NCBI RefSeq assembly: GCF_042643485.1
Contig: NZ_JBHRSJ010000035.1
Coordinates: 124,001 to 188,000, forward strand
Reading direction: 5' to 3'
Origin: Azotobacter bryophylli
GTDB lineage: Bacteria; Pseudomonadota; Gammaproteobacteria; Pseudomonadales; Pseudomonadaceae
Length of the DNA stretch: 64,000 bases
Made by a program: the position numbers and the translations under genes. The notes under the pieces were generated by a model. That model was given only the letters and a program-made list of their open reading frames with translations, had not been told where the DNA came from and ran no database searches. Positions 1 to 8,193 of this stretch are shown piece after piece (positions within the stretch are counted from its first letter, which is position 1; each line of letters begins with the position of its first letter).

Positions 1-186
1 AGGATGTGCATTGGCACAAGTGGCCGTCATCGGCAATTCCCGGTAGCGAGTCGGCGCCGGGGAAGATGAGCGGAGTTCTTCGCCGTGGCGGTCGGGTTCG
101 ATCCAGGTGAAGCCCGTGTCTTCTCGCCCGGGGCGGGAGGACGCGGGGTCGTGCGGCATCGGCTCTTTCATGTGCAGGAGGGTGAA

Positions 187-1062
187 ATGACCAGGCATTC
201 CGAAACATCCCATCACGAAGAAGCGGCCCATCAGGGCCATCAGGAAGGGGCGTCCGGCGGCAGGGCCGCCGCAGTGGACGAAGCGTCCGACCGGGAAGCC
301 GCCGCGCGCCGCGAGGAGGCGGCCGCGGCCTTCGCCTCCGCGCCGCCCGCCGAGATGGCGGCTCCCGCGGTACAGCCCGTCGGCGCGGGGCTGGGTTCGG
401 CGGGGAGCCGGGTGAAGGAGGGTATCGTCGGCAGCCTGCGCGGGATCGACGAGGTGGAGTCGCAGATCGTCTCGCTGGTGCGCGGCACGGTTTCCCAGAC
501 CCTGCAGGCGACGGGGGGAACGGCCGACGAGCTGGTGTCGACCACCCGGGACGTCGTCCGGGGTGCGCTCCAGGCCAGCGAGGAGGTGGGCGTGGGGCTG
601 GTGACCAGCACCAAGAGCGTGGCCAAGGGGCTGGTGCTCGGTGTGCAGGACGTGGGCGGCGACGTGGCGACGGCGGCGGCGGAGCTGGTGGAATCCGTGG
701 TGCGCAATGCCGCTTCCATGGGCGCCGATGTCGGCGTCACGGCCAAGCGCGCGGTGGACGGCGTGGCCGAGGCGGTCGCCGAGACGGGCGGCAACGTCGG
801 CTCGGTGGTGGTGCGGGCGGCCGAGGCGGCGATCCGGGCGACGGAGGAGATAGGTCACGTGGCCGTCGGGGCGGTGAAAGGACTGCTGATCGGCGTAATC
901 GGCGGGGTGCGCGAGGTGCTCGGGGCGGTGCTGCCGCGGGCGCAGACCGGCGCCGAGGCGTCCAGCGAGCCGCCCCGCGAGCGGGCGATCGCGCCGCCGG
1001 AACGCCGGGAAGAGGCCGCGCCGCCGCACGAGCATCCCCACCATGAGCGCAAGGCCGGCTGA
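187..1062 (+). CDS. Hypothetical alanine/valine-rich repeat protein
   Basis: The start at 187 is chosen because an AGGAGG-type ribosome site lies just upstream (176-182); an in-frame upstream extension has no such site. The 291-residue product has a polar His/Glu-rich head (1-70), a central region (about 95-236) built from roughly six degenerate 22-24 residue amphipathic units rich in V, A, G, T and S with recurring ATxEVG or ATGG turns, and a charged His-rich tail. No signal peptide or clear membrane span is visible. The pattern resembles phasin- or LEA/apolipoprotein-like surface-binding helices, which is inference only. It is convergent with the metK-like gene. Function unknown. Confidence 0.7.
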   Translation: MTRHSETSHHEEAAHQGHQEGASGGRAAAVDEASDREAAARREEAAAAFASAPPAEMAAPAVQPVGAGLGSAGSRVKEGIVGSLRGIDEVESQIVSLVRGTVSQTLQATGGTADELVSTTRDVVRGALQASEEVGVGLVTSTKSVAKGLVLGVQDVGGDVATAAAELVESVVRNAASMGADVGVTAKRAVDGVAEAVAETGGNVGSVVVRAAEAAIRATEEIGHVAVGAVKGLLIGVIGGVREVLGAVLPRAQTGAEASSEPPRERAIAPPERREEAAPPHEHPHHERKAG

Positions 1063-1078
1063 GCCCGGCCGGCCGGGC
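1063..1078. terminator. GC-rich inverted repeat between convergent genes
   Basis: A perfect 8+8 inverted repeat (GCCCGGCC/GGCCGGGC) directly follows the stop codon of the repeat protein and lies before the end of the convergent metK-like gene. There is no U-tract, so a terminator role is only suggested by position. Confidence 0.3.
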
Positions 1079-1107
1079 GGGCGCCGGGCGGTCTCGCCGC
1101 TCGCCGC

Positions 1108-2301
1108 CTATCCCTCGAGCAGCCGGGCGGCGCGGTCCGTCACTTCCCAGGGCAGGCCGAGATCCATGCGGCCCATCTGGCCGTAGGCGGCGAGCCGGCG
1201 GAAGAAGCCTTGGCGCGACTGGGCCGGCAGGCTGCGCAGGCCGAACTGGCGCACGATGCCCGCCGGCCGGAAGTCGAAATGCCGGGCCACCAGCGCCGAG
1301 AGCGTGCCGTCGTCGCGCCGGCCGGTGCCGAAGGTCTCCACCTGCACGCTGACCGGGCGGGCGATGCCGATGGTGTAGGACAGCTGCACCTCGCATTCCT
1401 CGGCCAGGCCGGCGGCGATCAGGTTCTTCGCGGCATAGCGCGCGGCGTAGGCGCCGATCCGGTCGATCCGCGCCGGGCCCTTGCCGGACAGCGCCGCGCC
1501 GCCGTGGCGGGCGAAGCCGCCGTAGGTGTCCATGGCGGTCTTGCGCCCGGTGAGGCCGGAATGCACGCCGGGGCCGCCTTCGACGAAGGGCCCGTCCGGA
1601 TTCACGAAGATCCGGGTGTGGCGGTCGAGGCCGATCGGTTCGTCGGCGAACGCGGGGCGGATCACCGCCTCCATCAGATCGTCGCGCAGGCGGCCCTGCC
1701 GGCCGGCGCACGCGGCGTCGTGGCTGGCGAGCAGGGTGAGGCTGTGGATGCGCGCCGGCCGGCCCTGGCGGTATTCGACGCCGACCTGGGCGCCGCCGTC
1801 GGGGCGCAGGCCGGGGAGCAGCCCCTGCAGCCGCACCGCCGTCAGCCGGCGGGCGAGCTTGTGCGCCAGCCAGATCGGCAGGGGCATGAAGCCCGGCGTC
1901 TGGCGGCAGGCGTAGCCGAACACGGTGATCTGGTTGCGGGCCGGAATCCGCTCGATCTCCTCCTCGGACAGGCTGCGCTCGTCGGCCTGGGGCCAGCCTT
2001 CGGACAGCGGTCCGGTGAAGGTGGTCATCACCGAGCAGGTGCGCGGATTGAAGCTGGCGTCCTGGTAGCCGATCTGCGCGATCACCTGGCGGGTCAGGGT
2101 CGGGATGTCGACCGACACGTCCGCCGGCAGGCTGGCGGCGACGAACAGCACGCCGGTGGAGACGGCGCACTCCACCACCATGTTGGCCAGCGGATTGAGG
2201 CGCAGGAGGTGATCGACGACGGCGTCGCTGATCACGTCGCACAGCTTGTCCGGATGCCCTTCGGTAACCGACTCCGAGGTGAAGACGAAATCGTGGCGCA
2301 T
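1108..2301 (-). CDS. Divergent S-adenosylmethionine synthetase (MetK-like paralogue)
   Basis: This 397-residue protein has family-typical length and clear MetK architecture: TSESVTEGHPDK at 8-19, GLTGRK at 249-254, an AYAARYxAKN segment near 284-293 and a conserved C-terminal domain. Several residues that are catalytic in E. coli MetK differ. The GAGDQG loop is replaced by ARNQ (121-124), the active-site Lys of the RPDAK segment is Gly170, the metal-binding Asp of GGPMGDCG is His247, and the Asp of SGKDP is Gly275. Arg253, Lys254 and Lys274 remain. It starts 4 nt after the P-type ATPase stop, so the two are almost certainly co-transcribed. Normal SAM synthesis is doubtful; a housekeeping metK presumably lies elsewhere (inference). 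Confidence 0.85.
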   Translation of the reverse strand: MRHDFVFTSESVTEGHPDKLCDVISDAVVDHLLRLNPLANMVVECAVSTGVLFVAASLPADVSVDIPTLTRQVIAQIGYQDASFNPRTCSVMTTFTGPLSEGWPQADERSLSEEEIERIPARNQITVFGYACRQTPGFMPLPIWLAHKLARRLTAVRLQGLLPGLRPDGGAQVGVEYRQGRPARIHSLTLLASHDAACAGRQGRLRDDLMEAVIRPAFADEPIGLDRHTRIFVNPDGPFVEGGPGVHSGLTGRKTAMDTYGGFARHGGAALSGKGPARIDRIGAYAARYAAKNLIAAGLAEECEVQLSYTIGIARPVSVQVETFGTGRRDDGTLSALVARHFDFRPAGIVRQFGLRSLPAQSRQGFFRRLAAYGQMGRMDLGLPWEVTDRAARLLEG

Positions 2302-2305
2302 GGCT

Positions 2306-5300
2306 TCATCCTGGCGAATGGGGCGGCCGGCGCGGGGCCGGCTTGGCCAACTGGTTGACGATGAGAGGGAGGGCGACGCCGCCGGCCACCACGGCCAGGT
2401 CGACGAGCCCGAGCGGCGCGAGCTGCAGCAGGCTGCGCAGCTGCGGGAGGAGCGGGCAGGCGAGCTGGGCGGCGCCGGTGCCCGCCAGGGTCAGCTCCAG
2501 GGTCCGGTTGCGCGGTAGGTCGCCGGCCCCCGGCCAGTCGCGCACCGCGCTGCGGCAGGTCCAGGCATGGGCGATCTGCGCCAGGGACAGCGTGGTGAAG
2601 GCCAGCGTCGAGGCCTGCGGGCCGGGGCCGTAGCGCAGCCGGCCGTAGCCCAGGGCGGCCGCGGCGCCGGCGGTCAGCAGCAGCGACTCGCGCGCTGCCC
2701 GCCGCAGATCGGCGCGGCCGACGATGGGCTCGTCCGGATCGCGCGGCGGCCGGCTCAGCACGTCGGGCTCGGGCGCCTCCACGGCCAGCGCCAGCGCCGG
2801 CGCCACGTCGGTCGCCAGGTTGATCCACAGCAGCTGCAGGGGCGTGAGCGGCTGGCCCAGGCCGGCGGCGATCGAGAAGAACATCAGCTCGATCTCGCTC
2901 AGGTTGGTCGACAGCAGGTAATGGACCGACTTGCGGATGTTGGCGTAGATGGTGCGACCGCGGCCGATGGCGGTCAGCATGGTCTCCAGTTCGTCCTCCT
3001 CCAGCACCACGTCGGCCACGCTGCGGGCCACGTCGGTGCCGCCGCGGCCCATGGCCACGCCGACGTCGGCGCATTTGAGCGCTGGTCCGTCGTTGATGCC
3101 GTCGCCGGTCATCGCCACGACCCGGCCGGCGCGCTGCAGCGCCTGGACGATCTGCAGCTTCTGGGCCGGGCTGACCCGGGCGAAGGCGTGGGTGCGTCGG
3201 GTCAGCCCGGCCAGGACGTCCGGCTCCAGCCGGTCGAGGGCGGCGGAATCGAGGATCGACAGCGGCGGCCCGCTCCCCGACAGATCCAGCTGGGTGCCGA
3301 TGGCCTGGGCGGTGGCGCTCTGGTCCCCGGTGATCATCACCGTCTCCACGCCCGCCTGGTGGAAGCGCCGGATGACCTCGACGGCGCCGTCGCGCAGCGG
3401 GTCGGCCATGCCCGCCAGGCCGAGCCAGACCAGCGCCTGGCCGTCGTCGGCGCTCCAGTTCTCCTCCCGGGTGAAACCGTAGGCGAAGCCCAGCACGCGC
3501 AGGGCCCGCCCGGCCATGCCCTCGTTGGCGGCGAGGATGTCCTGGCGCGTGTCGTCGCCCAGCGGGCAGCGGCGGCCGTCGCGCAGATAGCTGCCGCACA
3601 GCGCCAGCACTTCCGGCGGGTTGCCCTTGACCGCCAGCAGCCGCCGGCCCGCCGCGCCGCGATGCAGCGTGCTCATGAACAGGCGGCTCTGGGAGCGGTA
3701 GTTCACCGCCAGCACCGGGCGCTTGGCGCGCAGCCCGGACACGTCGACGCCGCCGTCCAGGGCCAGGGCGAGCAGGGCGTTCTCGGTCGCCGAGCCGTGC
3801 AGCGTCGGCGCGCCGGGTGGGCCTTCCAGGGTGGATTCGTTGCACAGCGCCGCGATCTGCAGCAGCCAGCGCAGGTTGCGCGAGGGCTCCAGCTGGCGCA
3901 CGTCGACGGCGCCGTCGCCGCCGGTGCCGACCTCCACGACGCTCATGCGGTTGCAGGTGAGGGTGCCGGTCTTGTCCAGGCAGATCACCTGCACCGAGCC
4001 CAGGGTCTCGACCGCCGACAGTTTGCGCACCAGCACCCGCTGCTTGCGCATGTCGGAGATGCCCAGGGCCAGGGTAGTCGTGGCCACCGTCGGCAGGCCC
4101 TCGGGGACGGCGGCCACGGCCAGGGAGACGGCCGCCTTGAGCATCGGCAGGAGGCCGAGGCCGCGGACCAGGCCGGTGGCGAAGACGGCGGCGCAGATCG
4201 CCCCGGACAGCAGCACGAGGCGGTTGCCGAGGTGGGCCAGCTGCTTCTGCATCGGCGTCTCGGGCGCCTGCGCCTCGCCGATCAGCGACTGGATGCGGCC
4301 GATCTCCGTGTAGTCGCCGGTGGCGGTGACCAGCAGCAGGCCGCTGCCGCCGGTCACCGTGGTGCCCATGTAGCCCATGTTGCGGCGGTCGGAGAGCGGG
4401 ACGCGGGCCTCGGCCAGCGCCGCGCTGGTCTTGGCCACCGGCAGGCTCTCGCCGGTGAGGCTGGATTCGTCGATGCTGAGCTGGGCGGCCTCGACCACGC
4501 GGCCGTCGCCGGGCACATAGCTGCCCGGCTGCAGCTCGACGAGATCGCCCGGGACTATCTCCTCCGGCCGCCGTTCGACGCGGCGGCCGTTCCGCCGAAC
4601 CGCGTTGGGCTGCAGGACCGTGCGGGTGAGGGTGCTGATGATGCGCTCGGCCTGCCGTTCGGTGAGAAAGCCGATCAGCGCGTTGGCCAGCAGGACCACG
4701 ACGATGGCGCCGGCATCGACCAGGCCCCCGGTGATCGCCGAGAGCCCCGCCGAGCCGGCCAGCAGCAGCGCGGGCAGGCTGCGGAACTGCGTAAGGAGCA
4801 TGGCCAGCGCCGAGCGCGGCACCGCCTCGGCGAGCAGGTTCGGGCCGTAGCGCTGCAGCCGCTCGGCCGCCGCCGCGTCGCTCAGGCCGGCGCCGGGAAC
4901 GGTCCCGAAGTGGCGGATGAGCGCCGCGGCCTCCCAGGTGTGCCAGGCGCCGGTGGGCTGCTCCGCGGCATGCCCGGCGAGCCGGCGGATCGCCCGCAGT
5001 TCGGCGTTTTCCCGGGAGCGCCGGCCGCCCCGGAGTCTAGGCGGTGCGCTGGCCGCGGACGTTGGCGGCCCGGGCTGGAAGCGTTCGTGCAGCGCCTCGA
5101 GAATCCAGCCGCGCAGCTGGTCGAGGGACAGGCCGGGGTCGAACGCCACCAGCAGGGTGCCGGTGAGCGGGTTGGCCTGCCGCTGCCGCACGGCCGCCTC
5201 GCGCCCCAGGCGCTGCTCGAGATGCGCCGCCACGGCCGGGGTGCGATACAGGCCGCGGACCCTGAAGCGGGCGCGGCCGGGAACCGTCGAATGCAGGAGC

Positions 5301-5344
5301 TCCAGGAGCGTGGACGGCACGATGTCCCCCGATAGGCGAGCCAT
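2306..5344 (-). CDS. Cation-translocating P-type ATPase with N-terminal HMA2-like domain
   Basis: The 1012-residue protein shows P-type ATPase signatures in order: TGES in the actuator domain, phosphorylation motif DKTGT (Asp457), MITGD and GDGIND hinge motifs. The core transmembrane helix carries AVPEGLP, as in P2-type Ca2+/Mg2+ pumps, rather than the CPC of heavy-metal P1B pumps. Residues about 19-95 form an HMA-like domain without CxxC, containing NPLTGTLLV, which matches the NPATGSLVL and NVTTGSLLV segments of the two neighbouring small proteins. The transported ion cannot be told from sequence. It leads the operon with the MetK-like gene and is preceded by a second HMA2 gene on the same strand. 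Confidence 0.9.
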   Translation of the reverse strand: MARLSGDIVPSTLLELLHSTVPGRARFRVRGLYRTPAVAAHLEQRLGREAAVRQRQANPLTGTLLVAFDPGLSLDQLRGWILEALHERFQPGPPTSAASAPPRLRGGRRSRENAELRAIRRLAGHAAEQPTGAWHTWEAAALIRHFGTVPGAGLSDAAAAERLQRYGPNLLAEAVPRSALAMLLTQFRSLPALLLAGSAGLSAITGGLVDAGAIVVVLLANALIGFLTERQAERIISTLTRTVLQPNAVRRNGRRVERRPEEIVPGDLVELQPGSYVPGDGRVVEAAQLSIDESSLTGESLPVAKTSAALAEARVPLSDRRNMGYMGTTVTGGSGLLLVTATGDYTEIGRIQSLIGEAQAPETPMQKQLAHLGNRLVLLSGAICAAVFATGLVRGLGLLPMLKAAVSLAVAAVPEGLPTVATTTLALGISDMRKQRVLVRKLSAVETLGSVQVICLDKTGTLTCNRMSVVEVGTGGDGAVDVRQLEPSRNLRWLLQIAALCNESTLEGPPGAPTLHGSATENALLALALDGGVDVSGLRAKRPVLAVNYRSQSRLFMSTLHRGAAGRRLLAVKGNPPEVLALCGSYLRDGRRCPLGDDTRQDILAANEGMAGRALRVLGFAYGFTREENWSADDGQALVWLGLAGMADPLRDGAVEVIRRFHQAGVETVMITGDQSATAQAIGTQLDLSGSGPPLSILDSAALDRLEPDVLAGLTRRTHAFARVSPAQKLQIVQALQRAGRVVAMTGDGINDGPALKCADVGVAMGRGGTDVARSVADVVLEEDELETMLTAIGRGRTIYANIRKSVHYLLSTNLSEIELMFFSIAAGLGQPLTPLQLLWINLATDVAPALALAVEAPEPDVLSRPPRDPDEPIVGRADLRRAARESLLLTAGAAAALGYGRLRYGPGPQASTLAFTTLSLAQIAHAWTCRSAVRDWPGAGDLPRNRTLELTLAGTGAAQLACPLLPQLRSLLQLAPLGLVDLAVVAGGVALPLIVNQLAKPAPRRPPHSPG

Positions 5345-5456
5345 CGGTTATTTGTAGTACGCACGTGCTGGATGCGCGAGTCGAGGGGCCGCGCGGCAGG
5401 CCGGTCCGGCGACGGCTTCATCGTCGGGGGATGGGAGGCGCGGCGGGGATGCGGGA

Positions 5457-5825
5457 TCAGATCAGGGCGGCGACCAGGGCGACGGCCGAGCGCTCGATGA
5501 CGGTTTCCACCAGCTTGCTAGCGAAGCGGTCGACCAGACCTTCGGTGACCTGCGCCAGCTCGGAGCGGGGGGCGGGACGCTGGGCGGCGCTCGGGTGCCG
5601 CACGATGCCCAGCGAGCCGAGCGCCTGGAGGATGCGCTGGGCGTCGATCCGGTCGGTGTCGTAGCGGACCAGCAGGCTGCCGGTGGTGACGTTGGTCTCC
5701 ACCGACAGGACGCCTGCCTGGCCGGCGAGGTGCTCACGGGCGGTGCGTGCCTTGCTGTCGTTGCGCCGCAAGGCGCAGGAGCGAACCCGCAGGCGGCCGG
5801 GCAGATGATGAAGGTAGGCGGTCAT
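5457..5825 (-). CDS. HMA2-like small protein
   Basis: The start at 5825 (MTAYLHH...) is preferred over an upstream in-frame one because it aligns the LHHLPGRLRVR segment with the start of the HMA-like fold. The 122-residue product resembles the N-terminal domain of the adjacent ATPase: a basic GRLRVR strand, then NVTTGSLLVRYD, then a helix. The C-terminal third (ELAQVTEGLVDRF...) is a hydrophobic amphipathic stretch ending in VALVAALI. No CxxC metal motif exists. It lies about 110 nt upstream of the ATPase on the same strand and may deliver a ligand to it or form part of the complex (inference). Confidence 0.7.
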   Translation of the reverse strand: MTAYLHHLPGRLRVRSCALRRNDSKARTAREHLAGQAGVLSVETNVTTGSLLVRYDTDRIDAQRILQALGSLGIVRHPSAAQRPAPRSELAQVTEGLVDRFASKLVETVIERSAVALVAALI

Positions 5826-6174
5826 CCGAACTCTCTGAAAAGCAGCGGTATTGGAATAGGCGCGATCACAGCAGACGCGAATGACAACCATGTTACCCGT
5901 AGGGCGGGAGGCCGGGGGCGCCGACGGACGGAAGGGGCTGCCCTACAGATTCCCAGGCAGGCGGCTCCGGGACTGGCGTCTATGCTGGAAGGGGTGTGCG
6001 AAGCACCGATGGAGCCGGCGAGCGGGTCCATCGATCCTGTCCTGGGGTGAGCAGCCATACGGCATGGCGAGCGGTCCGCGGTTGCCGAGCGTCGGGCTCG
6101 GACGGGCAGCGGATGCTCGTCGCAGCAGTGGGGCAAGAGCGGTTCTTATCCACTCAACGTCATGGAGAGCGCAT

Positions 6175-6495
6175 ATGGCTGCGTTGGACGATGTCTTGAA
6201 AGGCAACCTCCTGGTCGGCGTGGTGGTGGGCGTGGCCGCCACGGCGCTGGCGCCGGTGCTGCTGGCGGCGGGGCGGCCGTTGCTGCGCTCCGCGGTCAAG
6301 ACCGGCATCCTGATGTACGAGCGCGGGCGGGAGTCCGTGGCCGAGCTGCGGGAGCTGGTCGAAGACGCGGCGGCGGAGGCGCACGACGAGCTCGTCAGGT
6401 CCCAGGAGGCCGAGGCCGCCGCGGCCGCCGGGATGGTCGCCGCCTCGGCCGAAGCCGGGGAGTCCGCTTCCGACAAGACGGGGGCGCCGCAATGA
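6175..6495 (+). CDS. DUF5132-like membrane protein
   Basis: The 106-residue product starts at ATG 6175 behind a GGAG motif. An N-terminal hydrophobic span (about residues 11-32, LLVGVVVGVAATALAPVLL) is followed by a basic/amphipathic segment and a charged, Glu/Ala-rich coil-forming tail. The pattern matches DUF5132 proteins, which I recall beside HMA2 and P-type ATPase genes. Its stop overlaps the start of the next HMA2 gene (ATGA), indicating translational coupling. It is divergent from the ATPase-side genes. Confidence 0.75.
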   Translation: MAALDDVLKGNLLVGVVVGVAATALAPVLLAAGRPLLRSAVKTGILMYERGRESVAELRELVEDAAAEAHDELVRSQEAEAAAAAGMVAASAEAGESASDKTGAPQ

Positions 6496-6986
6496 GCCCG
6501 CAGCAGGCCTGGATCGCCCATTCGACGCAGGGCCGCACGCGCCTGCAGATGCCGGCCCTGCGCGGCGACCGGGGCGGGCTCGAATCCATCGCGCGGCAGC
6601 TCGGGCAGGTCGATGCGCTGGACGGCGTCACCGCCAACCCGGCCACCGGCAGCCTGGTCCTGCTCCATCGGGTCGGATGGGGCGAGCTGGCCGAGCGCAT
6701 CGAGCGCAGCGGCGTGCTGCGTATCGAGGGGCCGCTGCCCGACATGGCGCCGCTCTCGCGCTGGGTCGCCGGGGTCGCCGACCGCCTGGATGCCGAGGTG
6801 CGGACCAGTACCAGCGGCAGCCTCGACCTCGGTTCGCTGGGCTTCGTCCTGATGATGGGCGCCTCCGCCCTGCAGCTGGCGCGGGGACAGGTGCTCGGGC
6901 CGGCGTCGAACCTGTTCTTCCTGGGGCTCACGTCCCTGGCCAGGTCCTTCCGGGCGGCGGCGACCAAGCCGCCGCCGGAGGCCTGA
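6492..6986 (+). CDS. HMA2-like membrane-associated protein
   Basis: The 164-residue protein overlaps the DUF5132 gene by 4 nt. The first ~75 residues form an HMA-like ferredoxin fold (STQGRTRLQMP strand, then NPATGSLVLLH) lacking metal-binding cysteines. The second half has hydrophobic stretches (SLGFVLMMGASALQLA and NLFFLGLTSLA) that could be two membrane helices. Together with the neighbouring small HMA2 gene and the ATPase N-domain it makes three related HMA2 modules within 5 kb. Function unknown; a scaffold or accessory to the P-type pump is inferred from context. Confidence 0.72.
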   Translation: MSPQQAWIAHSTQGRTRLQMPALRGDRGGLESIARQLGQVDALDGVTANPATGSLVLLHRVGWGELAERIERSGVLRIEGPLPDMAPLSRWVAGVADRLDAEVRTSTSGSLDLGSLGFVLMMGASALQLARGQVLGPASNLFFLGLTSLARSFRAAATKPPPEA

Positions 6987-6992
6987 AGGCGG

Positions 6993-7205
6993 TCAGTCCG
7001 GGCTGTTGCGCCGGCAGGGGATGCCGATGGCCAGGCACTGGTCGTACAGCCGGCGCAGGGGGGCAGGGGCGTCGTGCAGGGTCTCGATGACTTCGCCGTC
7101 GTAGCAGAGGTGCAGGGACCATTGCCCCATATGATCGGTCAGTAGTTCCACGCAGAGCGCCCGCTCGGGTTGTCCCTCGGGCGCGATTCGACGGTCGTCT
7201 CCCAT
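6993..7205 (-). CDS. Hypothetical small protein
   Basis: A 70-residue protein starting MGDDRRIAP, with GGAGG placed 9 nt before the ATG at 7205; the open frame extends further upstream but without a ribosome site. It is soluble and acidic, with two cysteines in the C-terminal half (HLCYDG and GIPCRRN). I do not recognise the family. It is convergent with the HMA2 gene, 6 nt from its stop. Confidence 0.55.
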   Translation of the reverse strand: MGDDRRIAPEGQPERALCVELLTDHMGQWSLHLCYDGEVIETLHDAPAPLRRLYDQCLAIGIPCRRNSPD

Positions 7206-7489
7206 GGCAGTGTTCCTCCGGCTGTACGAAGGTCTCAATCTGGTCCGCCCATGTGACAGAAAACGCATCGGTCGGTAACCGTTCGTCGGCCATCCTCCTC
7301 CCTCGCCGCCGGCCGGCGCGCTGCCGCTCCGGACGATCCCATTGATCTGCGGCGTTTTTTCCGGGCGCCGCGCTGATCCAGGTCGTGCTCACAGTCCGCC
7401 GCTCCGCCGCGGACTGTGACCGGGTTCGTATTACTGAAAAGATCCGCCGGCTAGATTCCCCTCATCTCAACGCCAAGGAGGGCATACGG

Positions 7490-7798
7490 ATGAGTATCGA
7501 CACCATCATTTCGCTGGGACTGGCCGGCTGCGGTCTGTTCGCTTCGGGTCTCTACCTGGAGGGCCTGACCCGGCACGGGGTACGCCCGGAGCCCGAGCCG
7601 GAGGACGTCGTGGACGACGAGGTGCTGTTCTGCGGCTGGGACAGCTTCACCCCCGGCGAGCGGCGCCGGCGGCTGGCGCTCTATCAGCGCCGGGTGCGGG
7701 CGAGGATCGCCGAGCAGGAGCGGGCCTGGCTGAGAGCCCGGCTGCGGGAGAGCTCCGCACTCGCCGGCAACGAAGACCGGAATACGGATCGCCTCTGA
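7490..7798 (+). CDS. Small membrane-anchored protein (tandem paralogue 1)
   Basis: The 102-residue product starts at 7490 behind AAGGAGG. A single N-terminal hydrophobic helix (residues 3-22, TIISLGLAGCGLFASGLYL) is followed by a charged cytoplasmic-type region with FCGWDSF and a strongly basic Arg-rich helix. It is clearly homologous to the next gene: TIISLxLxGxGxxxxGLYLxGL, the xSGWDxx element, and RRRLAxYxRR are shared. Not a family I can name. Confidence 0.65.
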   Translation: MSIDTIISLGLAGCGLFASGLYLEGLTRHGVRPEPEPEDVVDDEVLFCGWDSFTPGERRRRLALYQRRVRARIAEQERAWLRARLRESSALAGNEDRNTDRL

Positions 7799-7865
7799 CG
7801 CGGATCGCCTCTCCGAGGGGGCGCCTGTCGGCCTCCCCGCACCTCATCGCCATGGAAGACAATCG

Positions 7866-8120
7866 ATGACCATTGAAACCATTCTTTCCCTGGCCCTCGT
7901 CGGCAGCGGCGCCCTCACGGCCGGTCTGTACCTGGCCGGCCTGGAGCGGAGCGGGGCGCGACGCAAGGGCGAGGAACTCATCGAGCACGAAGAGCTTTTC
8001 TCCGGCTGGGACTGGCTCTCGGCCGACCAGCGCCACCGGCGCCTGGCGCACTATCACCGCAGGCTGGCCGGAAGGCTCTCCGAACGGGAGATGGCCTGGC
8101 CGAAGCGGCGATTGCGCTAG
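7866..8120 (+). CDS. Small membrane-anchored protein (tandem paralogue 2)
   Basis: The 84-residue product is a tandem duplicate of the preceding gene, sharing the N-terminal helix (TILSLALVGSGALTAGLYL), a following acidic segment, the FSGWDWL element and a basic RHRRLAHYHRR helix. It lacks the longer C-terminal tail. A strong hairpin terminator follows. Function unknown; the conserved GWD core and basic helix suggest a nucleic-acid- or protein-binding cytoplasmic face. Confidence 0.65.
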   Translation: MTIETILSLALVGSGALTAGLYLAGLERSGARRKGEELIEHEELFSGWDWLSADQRHRRLAHYHRRLAGRLSEREMAWPKRRLR

Positions 8121-8135
8121 CCGGGGCGGGAAAAA

Positions 8136-8162
8136 GGGGCAGGTCGACGACCTGCCCCTTTT
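8136..8162. terminator. Bidirectional rho-independent terminator
   Basis: An 11-bp perfect stem (GGGGCAGGTCG / CGACCTGCCCC, 8136-8158) is flanked by AAAAA on the left and TTTT on the right, between the stops of two convergent genes, so it can terminate both. Confidence 0.85.
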
Positions 8163-8193
8163 CGTTCCGGCCCGCGGTTCTCCGGCCGGACGG

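Noticed and set aside
2567..5335. Very long open frame opposite the P-type ATPase gene
   Set aside because: The product is rich in Gly/Arg/Ala/Gln/His with no domain, a usual antisense shadow in high-GC DNA; the minus-strand ATPase has full motifs.
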